Shown here: piece after piece, positions 53,014-60,798 of the stretch
Numbering within the stretch: the first letter of the stretch is position 1
How the letters are laid out: the number at the start of each line of letters is the position of its first letter
Assembly: GCA_947630505.1 (NCBI GenBank)
Contig: CANRHV010000003.1
Location: 1 to 64,000, forward strand
Length of the DNA: 64,000 bases
Reading direction: 5' to 3'
DNA from: an uncultured Monoglobus sp.
Lineage (GTDB): Bacteria; Bacillota; Clostridia; Monoglobales; Monoglobaceae
Notes under the pieces: model-generated
Database searches by the model: none
Seen by the model: the letters and a program-made list of their open reading frames with translations, nothing else
Told to the model about the DNA's origin: nothing
Program-made: the position numbers and the translations under genes

Positions 53014-53631
53014 TTATGCCTCGATCTTTTCAAAGTCAGAGGCGCCGTGCTTGCACCAGGGACATATAAAGTCGGGCGGAAGCTCCTCGCCCTCATAGAT
53101 ATATCCGCAGATAACGCAGCGCCAGCCGGTGACTTTTTTCTCGGATTTTTTTAGCTGCGGCTTGGTATGCTTGTGATAGTACGCATATGTCAGGCTCTCT
53201 CCGTCCGAGAGTGATACCGCGTCGCTGAGCTTGGCGACAAAGATCGTGTGAGTGTCGCAGTCGACCGCGTCGATAACGTCAAACGACAGATACGCGTTCG
53301 TGTATTTGTCAAGATAAAGCAGGCCGTTTTCGGCTCTTTTCGCGTAGTCGATCTCCGAGAACTTGTCGGCGTCTCTGCCGCTTTTAAAGCCGAAGATCTC
53401 AAACACCGAAAACGGAGTTTCCTCGGTCAATATCGAAACGTTGAACTTGCCGCTGTTTTTTATCATGTCGTGGGTCAGGTTCGCCTTGTTGACCGATATG
53501 ATAAACTTAAACGGCTCGTTTGACGTGATCTGCATCACCGTGTTTATTATGCAGCCGTTGTCTTTTCCGCCGTCGTTAGCCGACAGCACATACAGCCCGT
53601 AGCCCACTTTGTAGATAGCGTTTGTGTCCAT
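53014..53631 (-). CDS. Flavin reductase-rubredoxin fusion
   Basis: 205 residues. The N-terminal part (1-155) is a flavin reductase-like split barrel that binds FMN (NGCIINTVMQIT, FIISVNKANLTHDMI), and the C-terminal part (about 165-205) is a rubredoxin with CVICGYIYEG and CPWCKHG. This is the high-molecular-weight rubredoxin (Hrb) type, which passes electrons from NAD(P)H to flavodiiron proteins for O2 or NO removal, or to rubrerythrins. No such partner is in the window. The second ATG (53631) is chosen: GGAGG lies 8 nt before it and only 1 nt before the first. Confidence 0.92.
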   Translation of the reverse strand: MDTNAIYKVGYGLYVLSANDGGKDNGCIINTVMQITSNEPFKFIISVNKANLTHDMIKNSGKFNVSILTEETPFSVFEIFGFKSGRDADKFSEIDYAKRAENGLLYLDKYTNAYLSFDVIDAVDCDTHTIFVAKLSDAVSLSDGESLTYAYYHKHTKPQLKKSEKKVTGWRCVICGYIYEGEELPPDFICPWCKHGASDFEKIEA

Positions 53632-53695
53632 GATCATACCTCCATATATATTTGCTTTTATTATACTTTATTCTTTATCGGGCGTCAAGAAAATA

Positions 53696-55519
53696 TTACG
53701 TGGCGAATCCCGCGAACTGGGTCATGTACAGATCGTGGTACTTGCCCTTTCGTCTCAGCAGCTCGTCGTGGGTGCCGCTTTCCACGATCCTGCCGTGATC
53801 CATGACCACGATCATGTCCGCGTCGCGTATAGTCGACAGGCGGTGGGCGATAATTATGCTTGTTCGGTTTTTCATAACCGTGTGCATCGCGTCTTGGATC
53901 GCCTTCTCGGTTCTGGTATCGACGTTTGAGGTGGCCTCGTCCAGGATCAGGATCTTCGGGTCTGTAACAAAGGCTCTGGCGATCGCCAACAGCTGCCTCT
54001 GACCCTGGCTGATGTTGGACCCCGACGCCTTGAGTTTGGCCTTGATACCGCCCTTCATTCTGCGTATCATGCTTTGGCAGCGGCTCATCTCTATCGCCGA
54101 TTCGATCAAAGTGTCGTCCGCGTCGGGATTTCCGTATTTCAGGTTGTTTTCGATGGTGTCCGAAAACAGCACCGTGTCCTGGAGCACGATCGCCGCGTTT
54201 TCTCTGAGCGAGCCGCGCGACATATTTGCGATGTTTCTGCCGTTTATAAGTATCTCACCGCTGTCGATGTCATAAAAGCGCATCAGCAGATTGACGATCG
54301 TGGTTTTTCCGCTGCCGGTCGCTCCGACCAGCGCGACCTTTTTGCCGCTCGGCACCGTGAGGCTGAAGTCGCGGATAACGGGCTTGCCCTTTTCGTATGA
54401 GAAATTCACGTTTTTAAACTCCACCTCGGCGGTCTCGATCTCGCCTATCGGCTCGCCGCTCATATTCTCGGGCTGTTCATCAAGCACGATGAACACGCGC
54501 TCGGCTCCCGCAACCGCCGTTTGCAGCTGGCCGTAGAGCTGCGCGATCTCGTTTATGGGGCGGCTGAACTGCTTGGCGTATATGATAAACGCCGAGATAA
54601 CGCCGACCGAGATCATGCCCTTTATCGCGAACAGACAGCCGAAGGCGGCTATTATCACAAATCCGATATTTCCGATGCAGTTCATTATCGGGCCCATAAC
54701 GCCGCTGAAAACCTCGGTCCTGATCCCCGCCGAGGTCAGCGAGTTTGAGGTGTCGGTAAAGCTTTTCGCGGTCGCGCTCTGGTGATTGTACGCCACGACC
54801 GAGCGGTATCCGTCTATCATTTCCTCTACCGTGCCGTTCATCTCGCCCAGCAGGCGTTGGCGCTCTCTTGAAAATTTGCGCACCCGCTTTGATAAAAATT
54901 TTGTGGCGAGGAATGTCAGGATAACCGTTATAAAGCTGAGCAGCGCCAGAGGGGTACAGAACCAAAGCATGACCGCGGCCGTGCCCGTCACGGTCAACAC
55001 TCCCGAAAACAGCGACGGAAGCGACTGTGAGACCGTGTTTGAGATATTTTCTATATCGTTTGTCATTCGGCTCATAACGTCGCCGTGGCTGTGGGTGTCA
55101 AGATATTTAACGGGCAGATCAACGATCTTGCTCAGCAGCTCGCCGCGCATACGGCTGACGATCCTCTGGCTCAGGCGCGCGCTGAGCATACCCTGAAACA
55201 GCTGGCAGACGCTGTATATGAGATAAACGCTCAGCATCAGCGCCAGAGTCTTTATCAGGCGTCCCTCGGCGGCGTCTGCGATTATATCGATCGCGCGGCT
55301 CTGGACACTCGGCGCGTACACGCCGCACAGGGTCCCCAGCACCACTATCGCCAGCATGGATATAACCACGGCCTTTTCTTTCGCGAAGTATTTCCAAATT
55401 CTCTTTAAGGTCGCGCCTACGTTGTCGGCGTGCTCGACCTCGGCGAATCTGTTGCCGCGGTTCCTGCCGGGCAGCTTTTTCTCAACCACCACTCTTTGGG
55501 TTTTAATTTGCTCAGGCAT
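53696..55519 (-). CDS. Heterodimeric ABC exporter, second half-transporter
   Basis: 607 residues: an N-terminal cytosolic stretch (1-45), six membrane helices (about 50-330) and an ATPase (about 365-600). Walker A GATGSGKTT, Walker B LILDEATS with the catalytic Glu. The signature is ISQGQ instead of LSGGQ. The partner at 55512 has the reverse defects. It overlaps that gene by 8 bp and is translated after it. Substrate unknown; such pairs often export drugs, lipids or peptides. Confidence 0.93.
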   Translation of the reverse strand: MPEQIKTQRVVVEKKLPGRNRGNRFAEVEHADNVGATLKRIWKYFAKEKAVVISMLAIVVLGTLCGVYAPSVQSRAIDIIADAAEGRLIKTLALMLSVYLIYSVCQLFQGMLSARLSQRIVSRMRGELLSKIVDLPVKYLDTHSHGDVMSRMTNDIENISNTVSQSLPSLFSGVLTVTGTAAVMLWFCTPLALLSFITVILTFLATKFLSKRVRKFSRERQRLLGEMNGTVEEMIDGYRSVVAYNHQSATAKSFTDTSNSLTSAGIRTEVFSGVMGPIMNCIGNIGFVIIAAFGCLFAIKGMISVGVISAFIIYAKQFSRPINEIAQLYGQLQTAVAGAERVFIVLDEQPENMSGEPIGEIETAEVEFKNVNFSYEKGKPVIRDFSLTVPSGKKVALVGATGSGKTTIVNLLMRFYDIDSGEILINGRNIANMSRGSLRENAAIVLQDTVLFSDTIENNLKYGNPDADDTLIESAIEMSRCQSMIRRMKGGIKAKLKASGSNISQGQRQLLAIARAFVTDPKILILDEATSNVDTRTEKAIQDAMHTVMKNRTSIIIAHRLSTIRDADMIVVMDHGRIVESGTHDELLRRKGKYHDLYMTQFAGFAT

Positions 55520-57260
55520 CCGCGCTCACCCCGCTTTCCTCGTCCGACATCTGCGAGCGGTATATGTCGCGGTACGTGTCGGAGGTTTTCAAAAGCTCCT
55601 CATGGCTCCCGCATGCCGCGATCACGCCGTGCTCCAAGACCGCGATCCGATCTGCGAACCGAGCCGACGCGATCCTCTGCACAACGATGATTTTTGTCAT
55701 GTCGGGTCTGTGCTTTTTGAGCGCCGCGTACAGATCGGCCTCGGTTTTAAGGTCAAGAGCGCTGGTCGCGTCGTCGAATATAAGTATCTCGGCGGGACTC
55801 AGCACCGCCCTTGCGATCGCCACGCGCTGCCGCTGTCCTCCCGAGAGGCTTGTGCCCCTCTCGGCCACCATTGTGTCGTACCCGTCGGGAGTGTTCATGA
55901 TAAAATCGTGAGCCTGCGCGATCCTGGCGGCCTCTATTATCTCATCGTCGCTCGCGTTGGGCCTGCCCCAGGCGATGTTTTCCTTTATCGGCACGCTGAA
56001 AAGCTCGCTCTTTTGGAGGGCGACCGATATTTTTTGCCTGAGCGCGGTCTGATTGTATTTTTTGACGTCAACTCCGTCAACCAAAACTGCGCCCTCTATC
56101 GCGTCATAAAATCTGGGTATCAGGCTCACCAGCGAGGTCTTGCCGCAGCCTGTGGCGCCCATTATCGCGATCGTCTCACCCGGGTCGATCTTGAGGCTTA
56201 TGCTGTCGAGCACGTTTTTGTCGCTGTCGGGAAACGCGAACGACGCGCCTTTAAACTCAACGCTGCCCCGAAGCTCGGTCCTGCCGTCAAAATCCCCGTC
56301 CTTGAGGTCGGGCTCGGAGTTTAATACCTCGCGCACTCTTTTCCACGAGGCGTATCCGCGCGATATGGTCTGAAACAGCATGACAAGCATGAGTATTCCG
56401 TTTAAGAGCTGCGTAGCGTATGTTATCGCCGCCATGATAGCGCCCGGGCTCGCCGTGCCCGTCATTACCTGCGCGTTTCCCGAGTAGAGAATAAGCACTA
56501 TCGCGCCGTAGAGCAGCATATTCATAAGAGGGCTCATAAAGGCAAAAATAATTAAAATTTTTAGCTGCGTCTTTATCAGCTCGTCGTTGGCCTTGCCGAA
56601 ACGGATCTTTTCGTAGACCTCGCGCACGCAGGCCTTTATGACGCGTATGCCCGATATATCCTCCTGCATGATCGAGTTTATGTTATCGAGCTTTTGCTGG
56701 AGCTTCGGGAAAAGCGGATTTGTTTTGAGTATCGAGATTATGATTATAAGCAGAACAAGGGGCGCCGCGCACAGAGAGATAAGTCCGAACATAGTGTTAA
56801 GCTTGAACAAAAAGAACACGCTTCCGATAGTGAGTAGCGACGTTCTGATAAGGCCGCGGACAAACATGCTAACAAAGCCCTGCACCTGCGTTATGTCGTT
56901 GGTGACACGGGTGATAAGCGAGCCTGTTCCGAACCGCTCCACCTGCGGGAACGAGAACCTCAGTATGTTTTTAAAGCAGTCCTTGCGCATGTCGTTGCCC
57001 ACGCTCTGACCCGCGTACTGCACAAAAACGTTGTTGGTCGAGCCGAAAACGCAGCCCAAAAGCGCGATGCCGAGCATCGCTGCGCCCATTCTCAGCACCA
57101 TATTAAGGTCGCTGACGCCGCCGCTTGAAATGCCTAGCACGCCGTCGTCCACAAGGCGGCTCATTATGTCGGGCTGCAGCAGGTCCATCGAGACCTCTCC
57201 CACCATGCAGAGCGCCGCGAACACCGCGTACGGCAGGTACGGCCGTATGTATTTCCACAT
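55512..57260 (-). CDS. Heterodimeric ABC exporter, first half-transporter
   Basis: 582 residues: six membrane helices (about 10-300) and an ATPase (about 330-575). Walker A GATGCGKTS, signature LSGGQ intact, but Walker B reads LIFDDATS, with Asp where the catalytic Glu should be. Together with the ISQGQ of the partner, this gives one degenerate and one active ATP site, as in BmrCD- and TM287/288-type exporters. I start at MWKYIRPY (57260) because AGGAGTG lies 6 nt upstream; the longer frame has no such site. Confidence 0.93.
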   Translation of the reverse strand: MWKYIRPYLPYAVFAALCMVGEVSMDLLQPDIMSRLVDDGVLGISSGGVSDLNMVLRMGAAMLGIALLGCVFGSTNNVFVQYAGQSVGNDMRKDCFKNILRFSFPQVERFGTGSLITRVTNDITQVQGFVSMFVRGLIRTSLLTIGSVFFLFKLNTMFGLISLCAAPLVLLIIIISILKTNPLFPKLQQKLDNINSIMQEDISGIRVIKACVREVYEKIRFGKANDELIKTQLKILIIFAFMSPLMNMLLYGAIVLILYSGNAQVMTGTASPGAIMAAITYATQLLNGILMLVMLFQTISRGYASWKRVREVLNSEPDLKDGDFDGRTELRGSVEFKGASFAFPDSDKNVLDSISLKIDPGETIAIMGATGCGKTSLVSLIPRFYDAIEGAVLVDGVDVKKYNQTALRQKISVALQKSELFSVPIKENIAWGRPNASDDEIIEAARIAQAHDFIMNTPDGYDTMVAERGTSLSGGQRQRVAIARAVLSPAEILIFDDATSALDLKTEADLYAALKKHRPDMTKIIVVQRIASARFADRIAVLEHGVIAACGSHEELLKTSDTYRDIYRSQMSDEESGVSADA

Positions 57261-57362
57261 TTGTTTCACTCCTGTCTGATTTATTATTTTAACATAAATC
57301 AATATCTGTTTTCAAGAAAAATTTTTAAAATCAAAAAAGCTAAAATATCGGAAATAAAAATT

Positions 57363-57392
57363 TTGAATATAAAATCCGCGGTCGGGCATAAT
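57363..57392 (+). promoter_or_regulatory. Promoter of the DUF378 gene
   Basis: TTGAAT (57363-57368), 18 bp, CATAAT (57387-57392). Confidence 0.45.
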
Positions 57393-57429
57393 AGTTGTGA
57401 ATCCAAAATTAAAAGGAGACTTTGACGTT

Positions 57430-57648
57430 ATGGATATATTAGCTTTAATTTTGTTAATAATCGGCGGTCTCAACTGGGGTCTTGTCGGCTTGTTCGACTT
57501 CAACCTGGTTTCGTTCATCTTCGGAAGCATGAGCATAATCAGCCGTATTATTTACACGCTGGTCAGTCTGGGCGCCATATGGTCGATCACGTTCTTTTTC
57601 CGTGAGCATATCTTGTCCAGATACCAGCTTAAAGAAAGCAGCAGATAA
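57430..57648 (+). CDS. DUF378 family small membrane protein
   Basis: 72 residues with two membrane helices. The family-typical start is ILALILLIIGGLNWGLVGLF, then FNLVSFIFG and a second helix IIYTLVSLGAIWSITFFF. DUF378 proteins are common in bacteria, with no known function. The ATG at 57430 gives the family N-terminus; AAAAGGAG lies 11 nt upstream. An in-frame GTG at 57397 would add 11 residues not seen in the family. Confidence 0.9.
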   Translation: MDILALILLIIGGLNWGLVGLFDFNLVSFIFGSMSIISRIIYTLVSLGAIWSITFFFREHILSRYQLKESSR

Positions 57649-57651
57649 GCT

Positions 57652-57682
57652 AAAATATGGCGCGAAAAGCGCCATATTTTTT
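57652..57682. terminator. Bidirectional terminator
   Basis: AAAATATGGCGC, loop GAAAA, GCGCCATATTTT, then TT; a perfect 12-bp stem between convergent genes. Confidence 0.85.
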
Positions 57683-57695
57683 ATGGTATTTAGTG

Positions 57696-58631
57696 TTAAT
57701 TGCAGCCGCAGCCGCAACCGTTTCCCTCGCAGTAGGGATTGCCGGTCGTGTTATCGCCGGCGGGAGGGAAGAACTCGTCAAGCGGGAAGCGTATAGTGTT
57801 GAACAGATCGCAGGGATCGTCGTCGCCCGCAGCCGCGCAGACCTTTTCGGGAACACAGAAGTCGCACGCGTCGATCATCAGCGAGACGTCTCTCTCTATT
57901 CTGGCGATCGTGAACAGGCCGAAGCTTACCCGGACCTGTCTCGCGTCGTCATCGACCACAAGATCATCGCCGTAGCAGGAGCAGATGTTCTCGGGTATCG
58001 CGGCGGCATTGCAGCATCCGCAGCAGTTCTCTTTGTCTACCAGCTTGGCGCCGAGAGCGATGGGATCGACCGCCTCAACCGTGACGGTGGGCATGTTGGT
58101 GGACTTTCTGACTCTTTCGATCTCATCGCCGGGCTGCATTGTCGAGGTGAAGGTCTTGGTCCTGCCCTCGCTGCCGTAGAGGATTATGCGCTTGTCGTAG
58201 GTGGTGAGACCGTGTATCTCCTCGGGAGCGCCGAGGCCGGTGAACACCTCGAGAGTGACGTCGATAAAGAATTTTATGTCGATCGAGTAGTAGCCCGAGT
58301 TATAGAGCAGAGGCTCGATATCGGTGTATACCCAGATGATCTCAGCCTTCTTGAGCTTAACGTTTATCGCGTCCTCAATAAGCTGCTGGTTCTCGGCGGT
58401 GAAATACACTCTCGAATCCGCGACGCAGTTCCTCTCTCTGCACGAGTCATAGATCTTCTTGGCGCTGACGCATATGGGATCCGAGAAATCCTCGCGGCGC
58501 CTCTCGCTTGTTTCGGCCGCCTCAGCGGCGCAGTCCTCGGCGATGCCCGCCGCGTCAACATCAGTGTCAACGTCGTTGTCACAGCCGCAGCCGCAGCCGT
58601 TTTGTCTGCCGTAAGTATTTTTATAACTCAT
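57696..58631 (-). CDS. Cys-rich protein with CGCGC ends, unknown function
   Basis: 311 residues, no signal peptide. Both ends carry the same motif: NGCGCGC at residues 11-17 and again two residues before the C-terminus. Between them are a stretch conserved in Clostridia (SDPICVSAKKIYDSCRERNC, about 51-70), a beta-rich middle (about 75-190) and a second Cys cluster (KENCCGCCNAAAIPENICSCYG). I recall this as a conserved clostridial hypothetical, but know no function. Upstream, reading leftward, AC-N16-CATAGAATA fits a sigma-K-type promoter (58676-58702), which with the Cys-rich ends would suit a spore coat or exosporium protein. AGGAGG lies 8 nt before the ATG at 58631. Confidence 0.75.
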   Translation of the reverse strand: MSYKNTYGRQNGCGCGCDNDVDTDVDAAGIAEDCAAEAAETSERRREDFSDPICVSAKKIYDSCRERNCVADSRVYFTAENQQLIEDAINVKLKKAEIIWVYTDIEPLLYNSGYYSIDIKFFIDVTLEVFTGLGAPEEIHGLTTYDKRIILYGSEGRTKTFTSTMQPGDEIERVRKSTNMPTVTVEAVDPIALGAKLVDKENCCGCCNAAAIPENICSCYGDDLVVDDDARQVRVSFGLFTIARIERDVSLMIDACDFCVPEKVCAAAGDDDPCDLFNTIRFPLDEFFPPAGDNTTGNPYCEGNGCGCGCN

Positions 58632-58675
58632 AATCAAACCTCCTGAATATTTCGCGGCCTTTGCCGCTTTCAATA

Positions 58676-58702
58676 TATTCTATGGCCGGTATGAAAATTT
58701 GT
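58676..58702 (-). promoter_or_regulatory. Candidate sigma-K-like promoter
   Basis: Reading leftward: AC (58702-58701), 16 bp, CATAGAATA (58684-58676), matching the Bacillus sigma-K pattern AC-N16-CATANNNTA. A short pattern, so chance is possible. No good sigma-A promoter is seen at this site. Confidence 0.35.
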
Positions 58703-58730
58703 TACAAATAATCGAATATGATAAATTATA

Positions 58731-59168
58731 TCATATCACATAGTCTTGGCCCGAGTATTCACGGTTTCTGTCTATGATATCCTGAATGGTTATCCCGTCA
58801 AGATACTCGGCGATCACGTCTCTCAGGCCCTCCCAGACAAACAAAGTCTTGCACGAGGCTTGTCTCTCGCATTGATTGGGCTTTTGATCAAGACATGCGA
58901 TCGGGGCGATGCTGCCCTCGGTGATCCTGAGTATTTCCCCGATGGTGTATTCCGACGGCTGCCTCGACAGCTTGTATCCGCCCTTAAAACCTCTGCTCGA
59001 GCGCAGGATCCCAGTGTTGTTGAACAGGGATATGATCTGCTCCAGATATTTTTTTGAAATTCCCTGGCGCTCCGCTATGTCCTTGAGTGAAATAAATCCG
59101 TCGTGAGTATGCTCCGCCATATCCAGAAGCATCCTGACCGCGTATCTACCCTTTGTTGAAATCTTCAA
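58731..59168 (-). CDS. Rrf2-family transcriptional regulator (CymR/IscR-like)
   Basis: 145 residues. Winged helix at the N-terminus (MKISTKGRYAVRMLLDMAEH, then ISLKDIAERQGISKKYLEQII). Three cysteines (IACLDQKPNQCERQASC, spacing 7 and 5) follow, where IscR-type members bind an Fe-S cluster, so it may sense iron-sulphur or cysteine status. It is divergent from metY, which makes homocysteine, so sulphur control is likely. The start is TTG (59168), with GGGGTGA 5 nt upstream and no ATG nearby. Its own promoter has CTATA/CCTAT half-sites between -35 and -10, suggesting autorepression. Confidence 0.88.
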   Translation of the reverse strand: MKISTKGRYAVRMLLDMAEHTHDGFISLKDIAERQGISKKYLEQIISLFNNTGILRSSRGFKGGYKLSRQPSEYTIGEILRITEGSIAPIACLDQKPNQCERQASCKTLFVWEGLRDVIAEYLDGITIQDIIDRNREYSGQDYVI

Positions 59169-59207
59169 TTATGTCACCCCTAACAAAAATCTTTTTTCTA
59201 ATATACT

Positions 59208-59235
59208 ATTATACCATAGGATTTATAGGATTCAA
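59208..59235 (-). promoter_or_regulatory. Rrf2 gene promoter with internal half-sites
   Basis: Reading leftward: TTGAAT (59235-59230), 16 bp, TATAAT (59213-59208). The spacer is CCTATAAATCCTATGG, two direct copies of a CCTAT element that also occurs in the dyad near metY. Confidence 0.55.
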
Positions 59236-59287
59236 GGGGTTATCGCCAATTTTTTGCAAAAAAATTAAAAAAATTTAAAAAAAGTCC

Positions 59288-59316
59288 TTGACAAACATAT
59301 CATTATGTGCTATTAT
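59288..59316 (+). promoter_or_regulatory. Strong sigma-A promoter upstream of metY
   Basis: TTGACA (59288-59293), 17 bp, TATTAT (59311-59316). It is followed by a dyad at the expected transcription start. The region 59169-59495 holds this promoter, the Rrf2 promoter, the dyad and a 22-codon leader ORF. Confidence 0.75.
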
Positions 59317-59325
59317 CTAAAACAT

Positions 59326-59345
59326 ACTAAATCTATAGGAATAGT
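59326..59345. promoter_or_regulatory. Candidate Rrf2 operator
   Basis: ACTAAATCTATAGGAATAGT is a dyad: ACTA and TAGT arms around a central CTATAG. It overlaps the predicted start of the metY transcript, so a bound regulator would block it. Confidence 0.55.
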
Positions 59346-59362
59346 GACAAAAGGAGAAAACC

Positions 59363-59431
59363 ATGAGACAAGAATATGTGAGATTGTTTACAAAGCTTCT
59401 CAGATTCAACTGGCGGTTCGGGCGAATGTGA
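59363..59431 (+). CDS. Candidate 22-residue leader peptide upstream of metY
   Basis: ATG to TGA, 22 codons, with a good ribosome binding site (AAGGAG, 8 nt away). The peptide is Arg- and aromatic-rich and ends FNWRFGRM, with Met as the last residue. Its stop codon lies in the 3' arm of a stem (59399-59407 with 59424-59432), and an alternative pairing with 59442-59454 would put a hairpin before ATTTTTT. This could be attenuation tied to translation of the leader. It is inference, but position, spacing and the ribosome binding site support a translated ORF. Confidence 0.55.
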   Translation: MRQEYVRLFTKLLRFNWRFGRM

Positions 59432-59495
59432 GTTTTTCAGCAAACCGATTTGAGATTTTTTAAAATAAAATATATTATAGAAGGAGATATTTATT

Positions 59496-60788
59496 ATGGC
59501 AAATATAAAAGATACATCAAAATGGGGATTTGAAACAAAACAGCTGCATATCGGACAGGAGAGCCCCGATCCCGCCAGCGACGCGAGAGCGGTTCCGATC
59601 TATCAGACCACATCGTACGTTTTCAAAAATTCCGACCACGCGGCGGCGCGCTTCGGACTTGCCGATCCCGGCAATATCTACGGCAGGCTGACAAACTCGA
59701 CGCAGGACGTTTTCGAGCGCAGAATTGCGGCGCTTGAGGGCGGCGTCGCGGCGCTCGCCACGGCCTCGGGCGCGGCGGCCATCACCTACACGATACAGAA
59801 TCTGGCGCAGGCGGGCGACCATATAGTTTCGCAAAAGACCATATACGGCGGCACGTATAATCTTCTTGCGCACACTCTGCCGCAGTACGGCGTTGACACC
59901 ACCTTTGTTGACATACATAATTTAGAGGAAGTTAAAAACGCGGTCAAGCCCAACACCAAGGCGATATTTATTGAAACTTTGGGCAACCCCAACAGCGATA
60001 TTGCGGATATCGACGCGGTGGCCGAGATAGCTCACGCGAACAAAATTCCGCTGGTTATAGACAACACCTTCGGCACGCCTTATCTTATTCGCCCGATCGA
60101 GCACGGCGCGGACATAGTCGTTCATTCCGCCACAAAGTTTATCGGCGGCCACGGCACCACGCTCGGCGGCGTTATAGTTGACAGCGGAAAATTTGACTGG
60201 GAGGCGAGCGGCAAGTTCCCGTCGTTGACCGAGCCGAACCCCAGTTATCACGGCATCTCGTTCACGAAAGCCGTTGGCGAGGCCGCGTTTGTGACAAAAA
60301 TACGCGCCATACTGCTCCGCGACACCGGAGCCACGCTTGCGCCGTTCAGCGCGTTCCTGCTGCTCCAGGGCCTTGAGACCCTGTCGCTCAGAGTGGAGCG
60401 TCACGCCGAAAACACAAAAAAGGTCGTTGAGTATCTGAGCAATCATCCCAAGGTTTTGAAGGTCAACCATCCGTCGCTGCCCGATCATCCCGACCATGAG
60501 CTTTACAAAAAGTATTTCCCGAACGGCGGAGGCTCGATATTCACGTTCGACATAGACGGCGGCGAAAAGGACGCGCGCGACTTTATCGACAGACTGCAGA
60601 TATTCTCGCTGCTTGCCAACGTGGCCGACGTTAAGTCGCTGGTTATCCATCCGGCAAGCACCACCCACTCGCAGCTGACCGCCGAGGAGCTGCTCGATCA
60701 GGGAATCAATCCCAACACGATCAGGCTCTCGATCGGAACCGAAAGCGTTGACGACATAATTGCGGACCTTGAGCAGGCCTTTGAATAA
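59496..60788 (+). CDS. metY: O-acetylhomoserine sulfhydrylase
   Basis: 430 residues of the Cys/Met metabolism PLP family, with the longer size of O-acetylhomoserine (thiol)-lyases. It makes homocysteine from O-acetylhomoserine and sulphide. Seen: YGRLTNST, the PLP lysine in HSATKFIGGHGTT (about 205-217), and TSRVERH-like LSLRVERHAENT. AAGGAG lies 7 nt before the ATG. The upstream control region has a strong promoter, a dyad operator and a small leader ORF. The related cysteine synthase activity of this family cannot be ruled out. Confidence 0.93.
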   Translation: MANIKDTSKWGFETKQLHIGQESPDPASDARAVPIYQTTSYVFKNSDHAAARFGLADPGNIYGRLTNSTQDVFERRIAALEGGVAALATASGAAAITYTIQNLAQAGDHIVSQKTIYGGTYNLLAHTLPQYGVDTTFVDIHNLEEVKNAVKPNTKAIFIETLGNPNSDIADIDAVAEIAHANKIPLVIDNTFGTPYLIRPIEHGADIVVHSATKFIGGHGTTLGGVIVDSGKFDWEASGKFPSLTEPNPSYHGISFTKAVGEAAFVTKIRAILLRDTGATLAPFSAFLLLQGLETLSLRVERHAENTKKVVEYLSNHPKVLKVNHPSLPDHPDHELYKKYFPNGGGSIFTFDIDGGEKDARDFIDRLQIFSLLANVADVKSLVIHPASTTHSQLTAEELLDQGINPNTIRLSIGTESVDDIIADLEQAFE

Positions 60789-60798
60789 AAGAGTTTGG

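Noticed and set aside
55356..56324. 322-codon plus-strand frame over the ABC exporter genes
   Set aside because: Antisense to clear Walker and signature motifs of the exporter pair.
57657..58646. Open frame of 329 codons on the plus strand across the Cys-rich gene
   Set aside because: Antisense shadow. The minus-strand frame has AGGAGG, conserved Cys motifs and a terminator.
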